Below are positions 1 through 8,536 of a DNA stretch of 64,000 nucleotides, one piece after another. Within the stretch, counting starts at the first letter, position 1. Every line of letters begins with the position of its first letter. The stretch is taken from the NCBI RefSeq assembly GCF_003987255.1, contig NZ_PIQC01000001.1:372001-436000 (forward strand), written 5' to 3'. The DNA comes from Idiomarina ramblicola (GTDB lineage Bacteria > Pseudomonadota > Gammaproteobacteria > Enterobacterales > Alteromonadaceae). The notes below the pieces were generated by a model. That model saw nothing but the letters and a program-made list of their open reading frames with translations. It did no database searches and was not told where the DNA came from. The translations under genes and the position numbers were made by a program.

Positions 1-1735
1 TAAACTGCAGGTTATACAGTTGAGAATACGCGCCTTCCTGCTCCAATAATTGTTCGTGGGTACCACGTTCGATGATCTCACCGCTGTCCATAATCAGGAT
101 CTCATCCGCATTTTCAATGGTCGACAGTCTGTGAGCAATAACAATAGCAGTACGGTTCTGACGCAGAGTTCCCAACGCATCCTGAATATGGCGCTCTGAT
201 TCCGTATCCAGCGCCGAGGTTGCTTCATCCAAAATTAAGATGGGTGCGTCCTGCAGCAGTGCCCGGGCGATAGCAATACGCTGACGTTGCCCCCCCGATA
301 ACATAACACCGTTTTCACCCACCATAGTATCCAGCCCTTTCGGCATATTATCCGTAAACTCGGTGACATAAGCTTGTTCCGCCGCTTTAATGATATCGTC
401 ACGAGACAGATCTTTTACTGCACCATAAGCAATGTTGTTCGCGATCGTGTCGTTAAACAGGGTTACGTGCTGAGAAACCAATGCAAATTGACGTCTCAGA
501 CACTTCAACTTGTAATCATTAATATTATGACCATCCAATAGAATCCGTCCCTGTTGTACGTCATAGAAGCGGGTAAGCAAATTAGAGATGGTTGATTTAC
601 CGCTGCCCGAACGTCCTACCAGCGCTACTGTTTTGCCCCGATCAACACGAAAGTTTATGTGCTGAAGAGCCGGCTCATCGTCTTTTTGATAAGCAAAAGT
701 CACGTCGTCAAAGACAATATCACCTACTGCACGATCAATGGCTCGCGACCCTTTGTCGATTTCAATTGGCTCGTCAAGTATCTCAAACACACTGGTGGCA
801 GCCGCAATACCACGTTGAAAATCACTGTTTACATTAGTCAGCTGTTTCAACGGACGCAACAGCATCAGCATCGCCCCTAATAATGTTGTAAAAGCCCCCG
901 CGGAAAGCTCACCTAACATTTCTGGGAAACTCGCTATTACTAACACCATCGACAGGCTTAAGGATGCGATAAACTGGATCACCGAGGTACTGATAGCCCG
1001 TGTGTTCACCAGTTTCATATTTTGATTACGGGTAATATTGTTTATTTCAGAAAAGCGTGCAGACTCTTTTTCTTGCCCTTCATGCATGACCACAACCTTA
1101 TGGCCATTAATCATCTGTTCTGCGGTTGTGGTGACATTACCCATCGCGGTTTGAATTCGGCCGCTCACTTTACGAAAACGCCTAGAAACAACGCTGACAA
1201 CTTTTGCAATTAAAGGGCCTATCACTAAAAACACCAACGATAATTGCCAGCTGTGATAAAACATCAGGCCTAACAGCCCAATGACGAATGCACCTTCTTT
1301 AACCAAAACTAAAACAGCCCGACTACTAGCTTCCGATACCTGCTGGGTGTCATAGGTTATTTTTGAAATTAAATCGCCGGTGGAATGCTGGTCGTGAAAA
1401 CCTACCGGTAGCTTCATCATATGGTCAAACAACTGCTGACGCATTTTAGTTACAACTTTAAAACCAACCCAATTCAAAAAATAACTGGAACCAACGTTAA
1501 GTAAACCACGCAAAATGAAGATAAAAGGAACAAAAACCGCACCATAGATGAGAACGTTAGAGTTTTGTTCTGTCAGTCCATCATCGATTAAAGTTTTGAT
1601 TTGAGATATGAATAAGGTGTCGATGCCTGCGTAGCCAATCATGCAAACAACAGCAACAATAAAAGCCGCTTTATAAGGTTTGATATAGCCTAATAAACGT
1701 TTAAAGGTGGTCTTTTTCTTAAACTGAGAATCCAT
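1..1735 (-). CDS. msbA: Lipid A export ABC transporter MsbA (3' end cut by the window)
   Basis: Inner-membrane half-transporter that flips lipid A-core across the inner membrane, with an N-terminal six-helix membrane domain fused to a nucleotide-binding domain. The reading frame is open from the ATG at 1735 (MDSQFKKKTTFKRL...) to base 2, 578 codons; it ends in ...YSQLYNLQF, close to where E. coli MsbA ends, so only a few codons are missing. Walker A GRSGSGKST lies at residues 374-382, the LSGGQRQR signature near 480 and the Walker B/LDEATSALD stretch near 500. It follows comEC by 35 bp on the same strand, the usual comEC-msbA(-lpxK) order, so lpxK is expected just beyond the left edge. Confidence 0.95.
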   Translation of the reverse strand, partial: MDSQFKKKTTFKRLLGYIKPYKAAFIVAVVCMIGYAGIDTLFISQIKTLIDDGLTEQNSNVLIYGAVFVPFIFILRGLLNVGSSYFLNWVGFKVVTKMRQQLFDHMMKLPVGFHDQHSTGDLISKITYDTQQVSEASSRAVLVLVKEGAFVIGLLGLMFYHSWQLSLVFLVIGPLIAKVVSVVSRRFRKVSGRIQTAMGNVTTTAEQMINGHKVVVMHEGQEKESARFSEINNITRNQNMKLVNTRAISTSVIQFIASLSLSMVLVIASFPEMLGELSAGAFTTLLGAMLMLLRPLKQLTNVNSDFQRGIAAATSVFEILDEPIEIDKGSRAIDRAVGDIVFDDVTFAYQKDDEPALQHINFRVDRGKTVALVGRSGSGKSTISNLLTRFYDVQQGRILLDGHNINDYKLKCLRRQFALVSQHVTLFNDTIANNIAYGAVKDLSRDDIIKAAEQAYVTEFTDNMPKGLDTMVGENGVMLSGGQRQRIAIARALLQDAPILILDEATSALDTESERHIQDALGTLRQNRTAIVIAHRLSTIENADEILIMDSGEIIERGTHEQLLEQEGAYSQLYNLQF

Positions 1736-1770
1736 GTAGTCTCAAATTAGTTATTAACACTTTGAGTATT

Positions 1771-4068
1771 CTACCTGTTTTCAAAGGGTAACTCCAAACT
1801 CCATGTACTGCCGTTACTGATAATAGTTAATTGCCCGTTGTCTTTGGTGCCGAACCAAGGCGTATGAGTGCGGGAAAGGCGCTTCAATGTATAACGGTGC
1901 GGAAAACGGTACCCACGATGCCTGCCATAGCTAATCAAGTAGATGTCTGCATCGACAGCTTGCAATAACGGCCAACTGCTTGAGGTTTTACTACCATGAT
2001 GCGGGACAAGCATAACATCGGAGCTGATTTCGGCAGGCGAATCTAGCCTTGCCAACAGCAATTGCTCTGCTGGCATTTCGATATCGCCAGGCAGAAAAAC
2101 GCTGAAATCACCAAAGCTAAAAACTAACACGCATGAGCGGTTATTTTTACTTAATTGCATCGTTCTTTGAGAGTCACTCGTTGGCCAGAGCACTCTCCAG
2201 TCCATACCGTTCCACTGGCCTGAGTCATCAGCTTTGCATGGCGTATCACTGCCGTCACCCCGCCACTGTAACTCAGGGTAACGCTGCGAAAGAAACGCTC
2301 TACCGCCGTTATGATCACTATCGCCGTGACTAATAAAGGCGTATTCAGGAACCAAACCATGATAATTTAGAAAAGGTTCAATAACTGATTCTGCGACGCT
2401 GAAACCCGAATTAAATTCAATGCCAGTGTCAATTAACATCGCCCGCCCATTTCTCTCCAGAACCACTGCCTGGCTCTGACCCACATCCAGAACATGAAGG
2501 CGCAAGTTACCGTCTCGTTGATTAAACAGTGCGAAAACAGACACAGGTAAACACAGCAATAAGCCGAAGCGCTGCCAGACATGCCTGACCGGAACTAATA
2601 TGACTGCGATAAGAGCCAGTAGAAGAGCAAAGCGAGCTTCGCGGGTTATTGGCCATTGATTCAACTGCAGCCAATTAACTGGCTGTTCAGCCAAAACCTC
2701 TAGTATCGGATTAACATAGCGTAAGGGCAGTTCAGCCAATTGCCAAAAAGTTTCGGCAAAGTTTGAATCAAAAACAGCAAAACCTGTCCCGGTTAAAGCC
2801 AGCGGAAGTAGCCAGAAGCTGATAATCGGCAGCACCAATAAGTTGACCACTGGAGCCAGCAATGAAAATCCACCAAACAGCAGAAACGAGAGCGGAGACA
2901 TCACAACAAGCAGCAGCCACTGAATTGACCAAAGGTTTTTGATAGTGGAAAACCGCCCACGGATTTTTTGCCAGCGCCAGCTTGCTAAAAACAATGCGGC
3001 AACGGCTGTTATCGACAACCAAAAACCCGGATCCTGCCAGGCAAGTACGTCAACGATCAACACTGACACGGTGACTCGCAACAATAAACTCAGCGGGCTC
3101 ACCTTAAGGTTTAAAATCACATGCGCGAGCACAACCAAAAACATGGTCAGTGCTCTTACTGTGGATATGGGAAAATCGGCCAAGGTGGCATAAAATATTG
3201 TAACAAAGGCCGCAAAAACTAATGACCCAACGCGAGTATTTAACCGCTCCCGGGCCTTTAAACCTACTGGAAGACAACAAAAACAGAAACGAAACAGCAA
3301 AATCGCAGTACCGGCAACCATACCAAGATGCAATCCTGATATCGCTAAACTGTGAGCCAAACCGTTTTTTTGCCAAGTTTCACGAACTGCAGGCGTCAGT
3401 AAGCTGCGCTCGCCAATGGTTAGTGCGGCGAGTATTCCCGGATGAGCCAGATCCGACTGCGTCAATTTGTCAAAAATTCTTTGCCGCAAACTAACCGACT
3501 CAGCCACCGGTTTTCCGTGTTGGATAGTGCCAATGGCATAAATATTATTACGCAGTAAGTATTGTCGATACCTGAAGCTACCATGGTTACGATAATCGGT
3601 TGCTTGCTTTAGTCGCACACCCAGCTGCCAGCGCTGGCCGATTTTAGGCATGTCGGTTCGGTTATCCCTATACCAATTCAACCGGACTCTGGGTTGTTGC
3701 CAGTAAGGCAACGCCTCATCAAAAAGCCTGACTACCTTACCCGTTACCCGTAAGTGATATGGGTAGCGGCGTGATATTTCATCAACAATTAAGGTTAACT
3801 CGCTTTCGGTATCCATTAGAGAGTCTGGTATGGCACGTAAATTTTGCCAATAAAGGTTGGCATTAGCCCATAAAATACCGCAAAATAACGCCATCAGTAG
3901 TGGTACGGTCGATCGCCGTTTTATTCTTCTCTGTCCCAAATTCAGAAAGGCGTAAGCTATCGCCAAAAGTAGTAATGCGATAGTTGAAACAATGAGCCAG
4001 AATTTACTGTCAGAGTGTAATGAGGCGGATAGAATGCCGCCGAGAAATACAAGTAACCAGCGATCCAT
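1771..4068 (-). CDS. comEC: ComEC/Rec2 DNA-uptake channel protein
   Basis: Polytopic inner-membrane protein that carries transforming DNA into the cytoplasm. At 765 residues it has full family length: N-terminal membrane segments with a DUF4131-like soluble part, the central competence domain (around HSLAISGLHLGM, near residue 240), then a C-terminal metallo-beta-lactamase-like domain with LDVGQSQAVVLER, the metal motif SHGDSDHNGG and HHGSKTSSS. The motif residues are intact, suggesting an active nuclease-type domain. It lies directly upstream of msbA and probably shares its transcript. It is divergent from the DUF2062 gene with only 50 bp between start codons, so promoters must overlap or sit inside the genes. 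Natural competence is inferred; no pilus genes are in view. Confidence 0.95.
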   Translation of the reverse strand: MDRWLLVFLGGILSASLHSDSKFWLIVSTIALLLLAIAYAFLNLGQRRIKRRSTVPLLMALFCGILWANANLYWQNLRAIPDSLMDTESELTLIVDEISRRYPYHLRVTGKVVRLFDEALPYWQQPRVRLNWYRDNRTDMPKIGQRWQLGVRLKQATDYRNHGSFRYRQYLLRNNIYAIGTIQHGKPVAESVSLRQRIFDKLTQSDLAHPGILAALTIGERSLLTPAVRETWQKNGLAHSLAISGLHLGMVAGTAILLFRFCFCCLPVGLKARERLNTRVGSLVFAAFVTIFYATLADFPISTVRALTMFLVVLAHVILNLKVSPLSLLLRVTVSVLIVDVLAWQDPGFWLSITAVAALFLASWRWQKIRGRFSTIKNLWSIQWLLLVVMSPLSFLLFGGFSLLAPVVNLLVLPIISFWLLPLALTGTGFAVFDSNFAETFWQLAELPLRYVNPILEVLAEQPVNWLQLNQWPITREARFALLLALIAVILVPVRHVWQRFGLLLCLPVSVFALFNQRDGNLRLHVLDVGQSQAVVLERNGRAMLIDTGIEFNSGFSVAESVIEPFLNYHGLVPEYAFISHGDSDHNGGRAFLSQRYPELQWRGDGSDTPCKADDSGQWNGMDWRVLWPTSDSQRTMQLSKNNRSCVLVFSFGDFSVFLPGDIEMPAEQLLLARLDSPAEISSDVMLVPHHGSKTSSSWPLLQAVDADIYLISYGRHRGYRFPHRYTLKRLSRTHTPWFGTKDNGQLTIISNGSTWSLELPFENR

Positions 4069-4118
4069 CGTTGCTCCTTCCGTGGGGCAGTAACAGGATA
4101 GGTAATAAACGTCATATT

Positions 4119-4625
4119 ATGGCTAGACGCTTCATTAAACGCTTAATGCCTGATCATCAAAAAGTGCGTGATTCAAAAGCGATCCGCTTGTTTGGCAGCC
4201 TTTTGCACGATGCAAACCTATGGCATCTGAACAGGCGTTCGGCTTCAGGTGCTTTTGCGGTAGGCTTATTTTGCGCCTTTATACCTGTCCCTTTTCAAAT
4301 GTTATTAGCAGCGGCTTCGGCCATTCCGTTTCGCGTCAATCTGCCACTTTCAGTGGGGCTTGTCTGGGTCTCTAACCCAATAACGATGCCACCCATGTTT
4401 TATCTTTGTTATCTGGTTGGGAATGCCCTGTTAGCTGAGCCTCCACAGCCTTTCGCTTTTGAAGCCAGTTGGGAATGGCTGATGCACAGCATTTCAACCA
4501 TAGGTCCTGCATTTCTGCTTGGATGCTTAGTTTTAGGCACTTTATCCAGTTTTATCGGCTACGTTGGCATTCGGCTACTTTGGCGCCAGTCGGTCGTTAA
4601 AGCCTGGCGGCGCCGTAATCCTTAA
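4119..4625 (+). CDS. DUF2062 family membrane protein
   Basis: Small inner-membrane protein of unknown function, 168 residues from the ATG at 4119 (MARRFIKRLMPDHQ). The frame is open from 4020, but that would run back inside the comEC start region and add an unconvincing basic leader, so 4119 is chosen. It has a basic N-terminus, the segment SGAFAVGLFCAFIPVPFQM, a conserved-looking WVSNPITMPPMFYLCY stretch and a C-terminal membrane span, all typical of DUF2062. It is convergent with lolE, whose stop lies 5 bp away. The family is often found beside comEC/lol genes; its function is not known. Confidence 0.85.
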   Translation: MARRFIKRLMPDHQKVRDSKAIRLFGSLLHDANLWHLNRRSASGAFAVGLFCAFIPVPFQMLLAAASAIPFRVNLPLSVGLVWVSNPITMPPMFYLCYLVGNALLAEPPQPFAFEASWEWLMHSISTIGPAFLLGCLVLGTLSSFIGYVGIRLLWRQSVVKAWRRRNP

Positions 4626-4630
4626 AGCAA

Positions 4631-5866
4631 CTAAACACTCTCGTGCAAAGCCTGAGCAGGCTCAACTTTTACGGCCCGCCAGGCCGGGTAAATAGTCGCC
4701 AGCAAACTCATTACCATTGCCACCGAGGCAACCAGGAAAATATCCGGCCAAATCCATTGAGACGGGACCTCACCAACAAAGTAAATGTCACTGGAAAGCA
4801 CATCGAAATTAAACCATGTTTCCAGAGTCATCATGATATTCGGTAAAAACTGAGCCAGAAGTACCCCGCTCGCACAACCAAAAGCGACACCGTAGAGCCC
4901 ATTCATAAGCCCCTGAAATATAAACGACTGCAATAAATCTCTATCCGTCATGCCTAACGTCTTTAACATGGCAATTTGGCTACGTTTTTTAGCGACAGTC
5001 ATAATTAAGGTTGAAACAATATTGAAGCAGGCAACCGCCATCACTAAGACAAGAACCAGATAAACCACCCAACGAACCAACTCTATATCGCGATATAAAT
5101 GCCCATGGCTCCGCGTCCAGTCATCCAGGTAAACGAGTTCAGACAGCTGATTCCCAACCTCTCTGGCAACCTCCGGGGCTGAAAACACATCGTTTAAACG
5201 CAAACGAACTGAACTGACATCACTGGCAAAGTTTAGCTCATCTTTTGCTGTTTCCAGCGAAACATACGCGTTGTGATAGTCAATCTGTCCACCAAACTTA
5301 AAGACTCCGGTAACCTGGAGTCTGACGCGTTCTGGTGAGCGAAAGCCTTGCTCTGACTTTTCCGGCGTCAACAAAGAAACTGAATCGCCAACCGACAACT
5401 TCAATTTTTCAGCAAGTCCTGCGCCGAGCAACAAGCCGCCTTTTTGTTGCCAGCGTTGCCAGTCTTCATCACTAACATAATCGGATAACGCCGACACTTT
5501 TTGCTCATGCTTTGCCGATATTCCACGCACCTGAATGCCGTGAAACGTTGACTGTGTCTGCACCATAACGGTGGCGTTAATTCCGGGCGCAGCAGCAATA
5601 ACCTGAGGGTGTTGCTGCGCAATTTCGGCAATACCTTCCCAGTCCTCCAGTTGCCCTTCAACAGCGCTGTATTCAACCTGAGGAACAACCGCCAACAGCC
5701 TTTCCTGTAGCACTTGGTTAAAGCCGTTCATCATAGACAGTGCCGCAATTAAAACAGCGCACCCCAGCGCAATACCAATGGTTGATGAGGCCGAAATAAA
5801 CGACAGAAACCCTTGCTTAGCGGTTCCCTGACGAAACCGTCGGGCAATTAACCAGGCAAGCCGCAT
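4631..5866 (-). CDS. lolE: Lipoprotein-releasing complex membrane subunit LolE
   Basis: Membrane subunit of the LolCDE ABC complex, which extracts outer-membrane lipoproteins from the inner membrane and hands them to LolA. It has 411 residues: one N-terminal transmembrane helix (GIALGCAVLIAALSMMNGF), a large periplasmic domain, then the three-helix FtsX-type permease region with MTVAKKRSQIAMLKTLGM, the coupling segment to LolD. It is third in the operon lolC-lolD-lolE; its ATG shares one base with the lolD stop (TAATG), implying translational coupling. It is called LolE rather than LolC from its last position in the operon, which is usual in gammaproteobacteria. Confidence 0.93.
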   Translation of the reverse strand: MRLAWLIARRFRQGTAKQGFLSFISASSTIGIALGCAVLIAALSMMNGFNQVLQERLLAVVPQVEYSAVEGQLEDWEGIAEIAQQHPQVIAAAPGINATVMVQTQSTFHGIQVRGISAKHEQKVSALSDYVSDEDWQRWQQKGGLLLGAGLAEKLKLSVGDSVSLLTPEKSEQGFRSPERVRLQVTGVFKFGGQIDYHNAYVSLETAKDELNFASDVSSVRLRLNDVFSAPEVAREVGNQLSELVYLDDWTRSHGHLYRDIELVRWVVYLVLVLVMAVACFNIVSTLIMTVAKKRSQIAMLKTLGMTDRDLLQSFIFQGLMNGLYGVAFGCASGVLLAQFLPNIMMTLETWFNFDVLSSDIYFVGEVPSQWIWPDIFLVASVAMVMSLLATIYPAWRAVKVEPAQALHESV

Positions 5867-6552
5867 TAGTCTTGTTCCTTATGTAAAAGTCCGTTTCTCA
5901 GAACTTCTACACGCTGCAACTGTTCAGCCAAGTGCAAGTCATGAGTTACAACAATAAAAGCGGTGCCCATTTCCTGATTAAGCTCCAGCATTAATTGATA
6001 AATACTCTCCGCAGCTTCACCATCCAGGTTCCCGGTAGGTTCGTCAGCAAGAACGACCTGGGGTTTGTTCACAAAGGCACGAGCAATAGCCACTCGCTGC
6101 CGTTCACCTCCGGATAACTGAGCTGGCCGGTGCGATAACCGATGTTCCAAACCGACTCGCTCTAATAACTGCTTTGCCTGTTGTTTAGCCTCAGCCGGAC
6201 TCTTACCTGCTATCATTTGCGGCATAGCGACGTTTTCCAAAGCCGAAAACTCAGGCAATAAGTGATGAAACTGATAAACAAACCCCAGGTTTTGATTGCG
6301 CCATTTTGCCAATTTGTCTGCTTTCCAATGCGTCATTTCCTCTGCTTTGTAAAACAACTGTCCACTTGAAGGCTTATCCAGACCACCCAGCAAATGCAAT
6401 AACGTGCTTTTGCCCGAACCTGAGGCACCGACAACCGCGACCATTTCTCCGGGTTGCAGAGCAAATTCAATGTCTTTTAACACGGTCACTTCGTTGCTCC
6501 CGTCCTGATATGATTTACTCAGTCCTTTACAACGCAACAGCGCGTCAGTCAT
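5866..6552 (-). CDS. lolD: Lipoprotein-releasing complex ATPase LolD
   Basis: ATP-binding subunit of LolCDE. From the ATG at 6552 ([11 protein letters not shown]) it is 228 residues, the normal length; an in-frame start at 6579 would add nine residues inside lolC and is less likely. Walker [10 protein letters not shown] is at residues 42-50, the Q-loop is in [21 protein letters not shown], which is the LolD-type sequence, the signature is [14 protein letters not shown] and Walker B is [12 protein letters not shown]. It overlaps the lolC stop by 8 bp and the lolE start by one base, so the three subunits are likely made in fixed ratio. Confidence 0.96.
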   Translation of the reverse strand: MTDALLRCKGLSKSYQDGSNEVTVLKDIEFALQPGEMVAVVGASGSGKSTLLHLLGGLDKPSSGQLFYKAEEMTHWKADKLAKWRNQNLGFVYQFHHLLPEFSALENVAMPQMIAGKSPAEAKQQAKQLLERVGLEHRLSHRPAQLSGGERQRVAIARAFVNKPQVVLADEPTGNLDGEAAESIYQLMLELNQEMGTAFIVVTHDLHLAEQLQRVEVLRNGLLHKEQD

Positions 6553-7774
6553 AGCGTAGAGCCTCCGATGGTTGGACATGTGCTGCTTGTGATGCAGGAT
6601 ATAAAGTTGCCACCAGGGTTAATACAATTGCAGCAACAGCAGTAGCAATAATTTGGAAAACATTTATAACAATGGGTAGACCTTCTTCTGAACCCGCAAA
6701 TATTCGCGCGCCGAATAAGGTGAGAATGTCATTTAGATACCAGCTTAGTAACAGACCCAGAATGACACCCAATAAAGAACCCAGTACACCGTTATACAAG
6801 CCCTGAAGTATAAAAACTGTGCGAATATGACTATTTGATAAGCCCAGGGTTTGCAATATGGCGATATCGTGACGCTTATCGTTTATGACCATAACCAAAG
6901 CCGATAGCGTGTTAAAAGCGGCAACGGCAATAATTAGCGCCAGCATTAACCACATCATTCGCTTTTCCATGCCAACGGCTTCAAACAACTGACCATAGTT
7001 TTGACGCCAGTCATTAACGCTTAAGTCAGTTTGATGACGAAGGCTCTGGGCAACTTGCGGCGCCTGAAAAGCGTCATCCAAGAACAGCTGGAGCCCCGTC
7101 ACTTTTCCCTCTGGTAAGCGAATAAGACGTGCTAAATCACTACCATGCGCAAAAACAACCGACTCATCAACTTCGGAGCCCATCGCAAATAAGCCACTGA
7201 CCATAAAGCGACGTTGTGAAGGCACTAAGCCAAATGGCGTGTAAACTCCGCCTTGCGCCGCGATAACCCGAATGTTATCGCCTACCGTTATTCCTTGCTT
7301 CTGTGCCAGGCGTTGCCCTATAACTAAATGATAACTGCCAGCTTTTAAATTTTCCCACTGGCCTGTAATCATCTTATCAGTAAGAGAGGGCGGCACGGCT
7401 CCTGTATCGGGGTAGATGCCCTGTATATTCGCTACCGACATTTTCTCCGATAGCTGAAGTATCGCCTGTGTTTGCACATAAGGCATTGACCCTTTAACAG
7501 AGGTTAATTGTGGCAAGCGCTCCTGAGTTTTTTGCCAGTCGGTTAACTCGGTTGTACTACCAGCGTCTGTTAGGGTTACCTGCGGCACGGCGCCCAAAAT
7601 ACGGTCTTTCAACTGACCTTCAAAACCATTCATAACCGACATCACAACCACCAATGCCATAACGCCAAGAGCAATACCGGCAAAAGCAAAGCGATTGATA
7701 AAAGCGGTGAACGCAGACCCCTGCCTTGCCCGGCTATAACGCAGGCCAATAAACAGCACGACCGGCTGAAACAT
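6545..7774 (-). CDS. lolC: Lipoprotein-releasing complex membrane subunit LolC
   Basis: First gene of the lolCDE operon, 409 residues. It has the LolC/E layout: N-terminal helix in FAGIALGVMALVVVMSVMNGFEGQLKDRILGAVPQ, a periplasmic domain (roughly 45-265), then three transmembrane helices with the coupling segment VMVINDKRHDIAILQTLGLS. In the family LolC docks LolA through its periplasmic hook; the hook was not examined here. It is a clear paralogue of lolE. Its start is 85 bp from the divergent PilZ-like gene at 7860, so the operon promoter must lie in that short gap. Confidence 0.93.
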   Translation of the reverse strand: MFQPVVLFIGLRYSRARQGSAFTAFINRFAFAGIALGVMALVVVMSVMNGFEGQLKDRILGAVPQVTLTDAGSTTELTDWQKTQERLPQLTSVKGSMPYVQTQAILQLSEKMSVANIQGIYPDTGAVPPSLTDKMITGQWENLKAGSYHLVIGQRLAQKQGITVGDNIRVIAAQGGVYTPFGLVPSQRRFMVSGLFAMGSEVDESVVFAHGSDLARLIRLPEGKVTGLQLFLDDAFQAPQVAQSLRHQTDLSVNDWRQNYGQLFEAVGMEKRMMWLMLALIIAVAAFNTLSALVMVINDKRHDIAILQTLGLSNSHIRTVFILQGLYNGVLGSLLGVILGLLLSWYLNDILTLFGARIFAGSEEGLPIVINVFQIIATAVAAIVLTLVATLYPASQAAHVQPSEALRYD

Positions 7775-7859
7775 ATACCCTCAATTATTTGATGGTTGCT
7801 AATTCATAACGAGCAAGGATAATGAGTTGTATTGAGCCTGACAACTAAAAGCCGACACA

Positions 7860-8489
7860 ATGACGCAATCGCAGACATCAATGACATCACCAATCGGAGA
7901 TTTCTTCACTGTAGGAGATCGTTTCCCGGTCAATTTAATTGCGCTGGAATCGGCAGATAGTATTCCGAATGAAGACGCCTTTATTGCTGAAATTCCGGAG
8001 CTCTTTACTATTGCGTCCAGCATGGCTGAAAGTGATCAGCAGCAACTGCAAAGTATCAAAGTTGAGCAGTCGTCAGGCAGTGCGTTAGTGGCTTTTCTTG
8101 AACAGCAACACAAACGCATGAACATTCTACTCGGTTACATGCTTCGCAACGAAGATGATCCTGAGCATCGCTTTGAGGGCGTTGAGTATGGTGGGGGCGG
8201 TATCCGTATACTCAATGATTCTCCCTTAACTGAGAGACAGGTATTTCAGGCTAAGCTGTTTTTTAAAGAAGAAGCACTGGCAATATATTGCTACCTTACC
8301 CTTGATAATTGTCAGCAAGAAAAAGACAGCGAGCGCTATCGTTGCACGCTCAGTTTTTCTCAAATTCGCGAAGAAGATCAAGAGCTGTTGATTCGGGCCA
8401 GCCTTCACGCTCAAAGCCGTCAGCTTAAAGAACGTTCAAAGCAGCGCCGCGAACAAAAAGAAAGCGACACCCCATCATCCAAATCCTGA
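7860..8489 (+). CDS. PilZ-domain-like protein upstream of mfd
   Basis: 209-residue cytoplasmic protein. A PilZ-like fold is suggested by the segment FEGVEYGGGGIRILNDSPL (about residues 101-120) followed by alternating strands; PilZ proteins bind cyclic di-GMP through an N-terminal RxxxR and a D/NxSxxG motif. The usual RxxxR is not obvious and the second motif is present only loosely as YGGGGIRI, so nucleotide binding is uncertain. The C-terminus is basic and charged (RQLKERSKQRREQKES). No strong ribosome site precedes the ATG at 7860; an ATG at 7881 (MTSPIGDFF) is possible. It lies 47 bp upstream of mfd on the same strand. Confidence 0.6.
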   Translation: MTQSQTSMTSPIGDFFTVGDRFPVNLIALESADSIPNEDAFIAEIPELFTIASSMAESDQQQLQSIKVEQSSGSALVAFLEQQHKRMNILLGYMLRNEDDPEHRFEGVEYGGGGIRILNDSPLTERQVFQAKLFFKEEALAIYCYLTLDNCQQEKDSERYRCTLSFSQIREEDQELLIRASLHAQSRQLKERSKQRREQKESDTPSSKS

Positions 8490-8536
8490 TTGATTTCGGT
8501 ATAATACCGACGTTTTTCCAAACCAGTTGAGTAGTC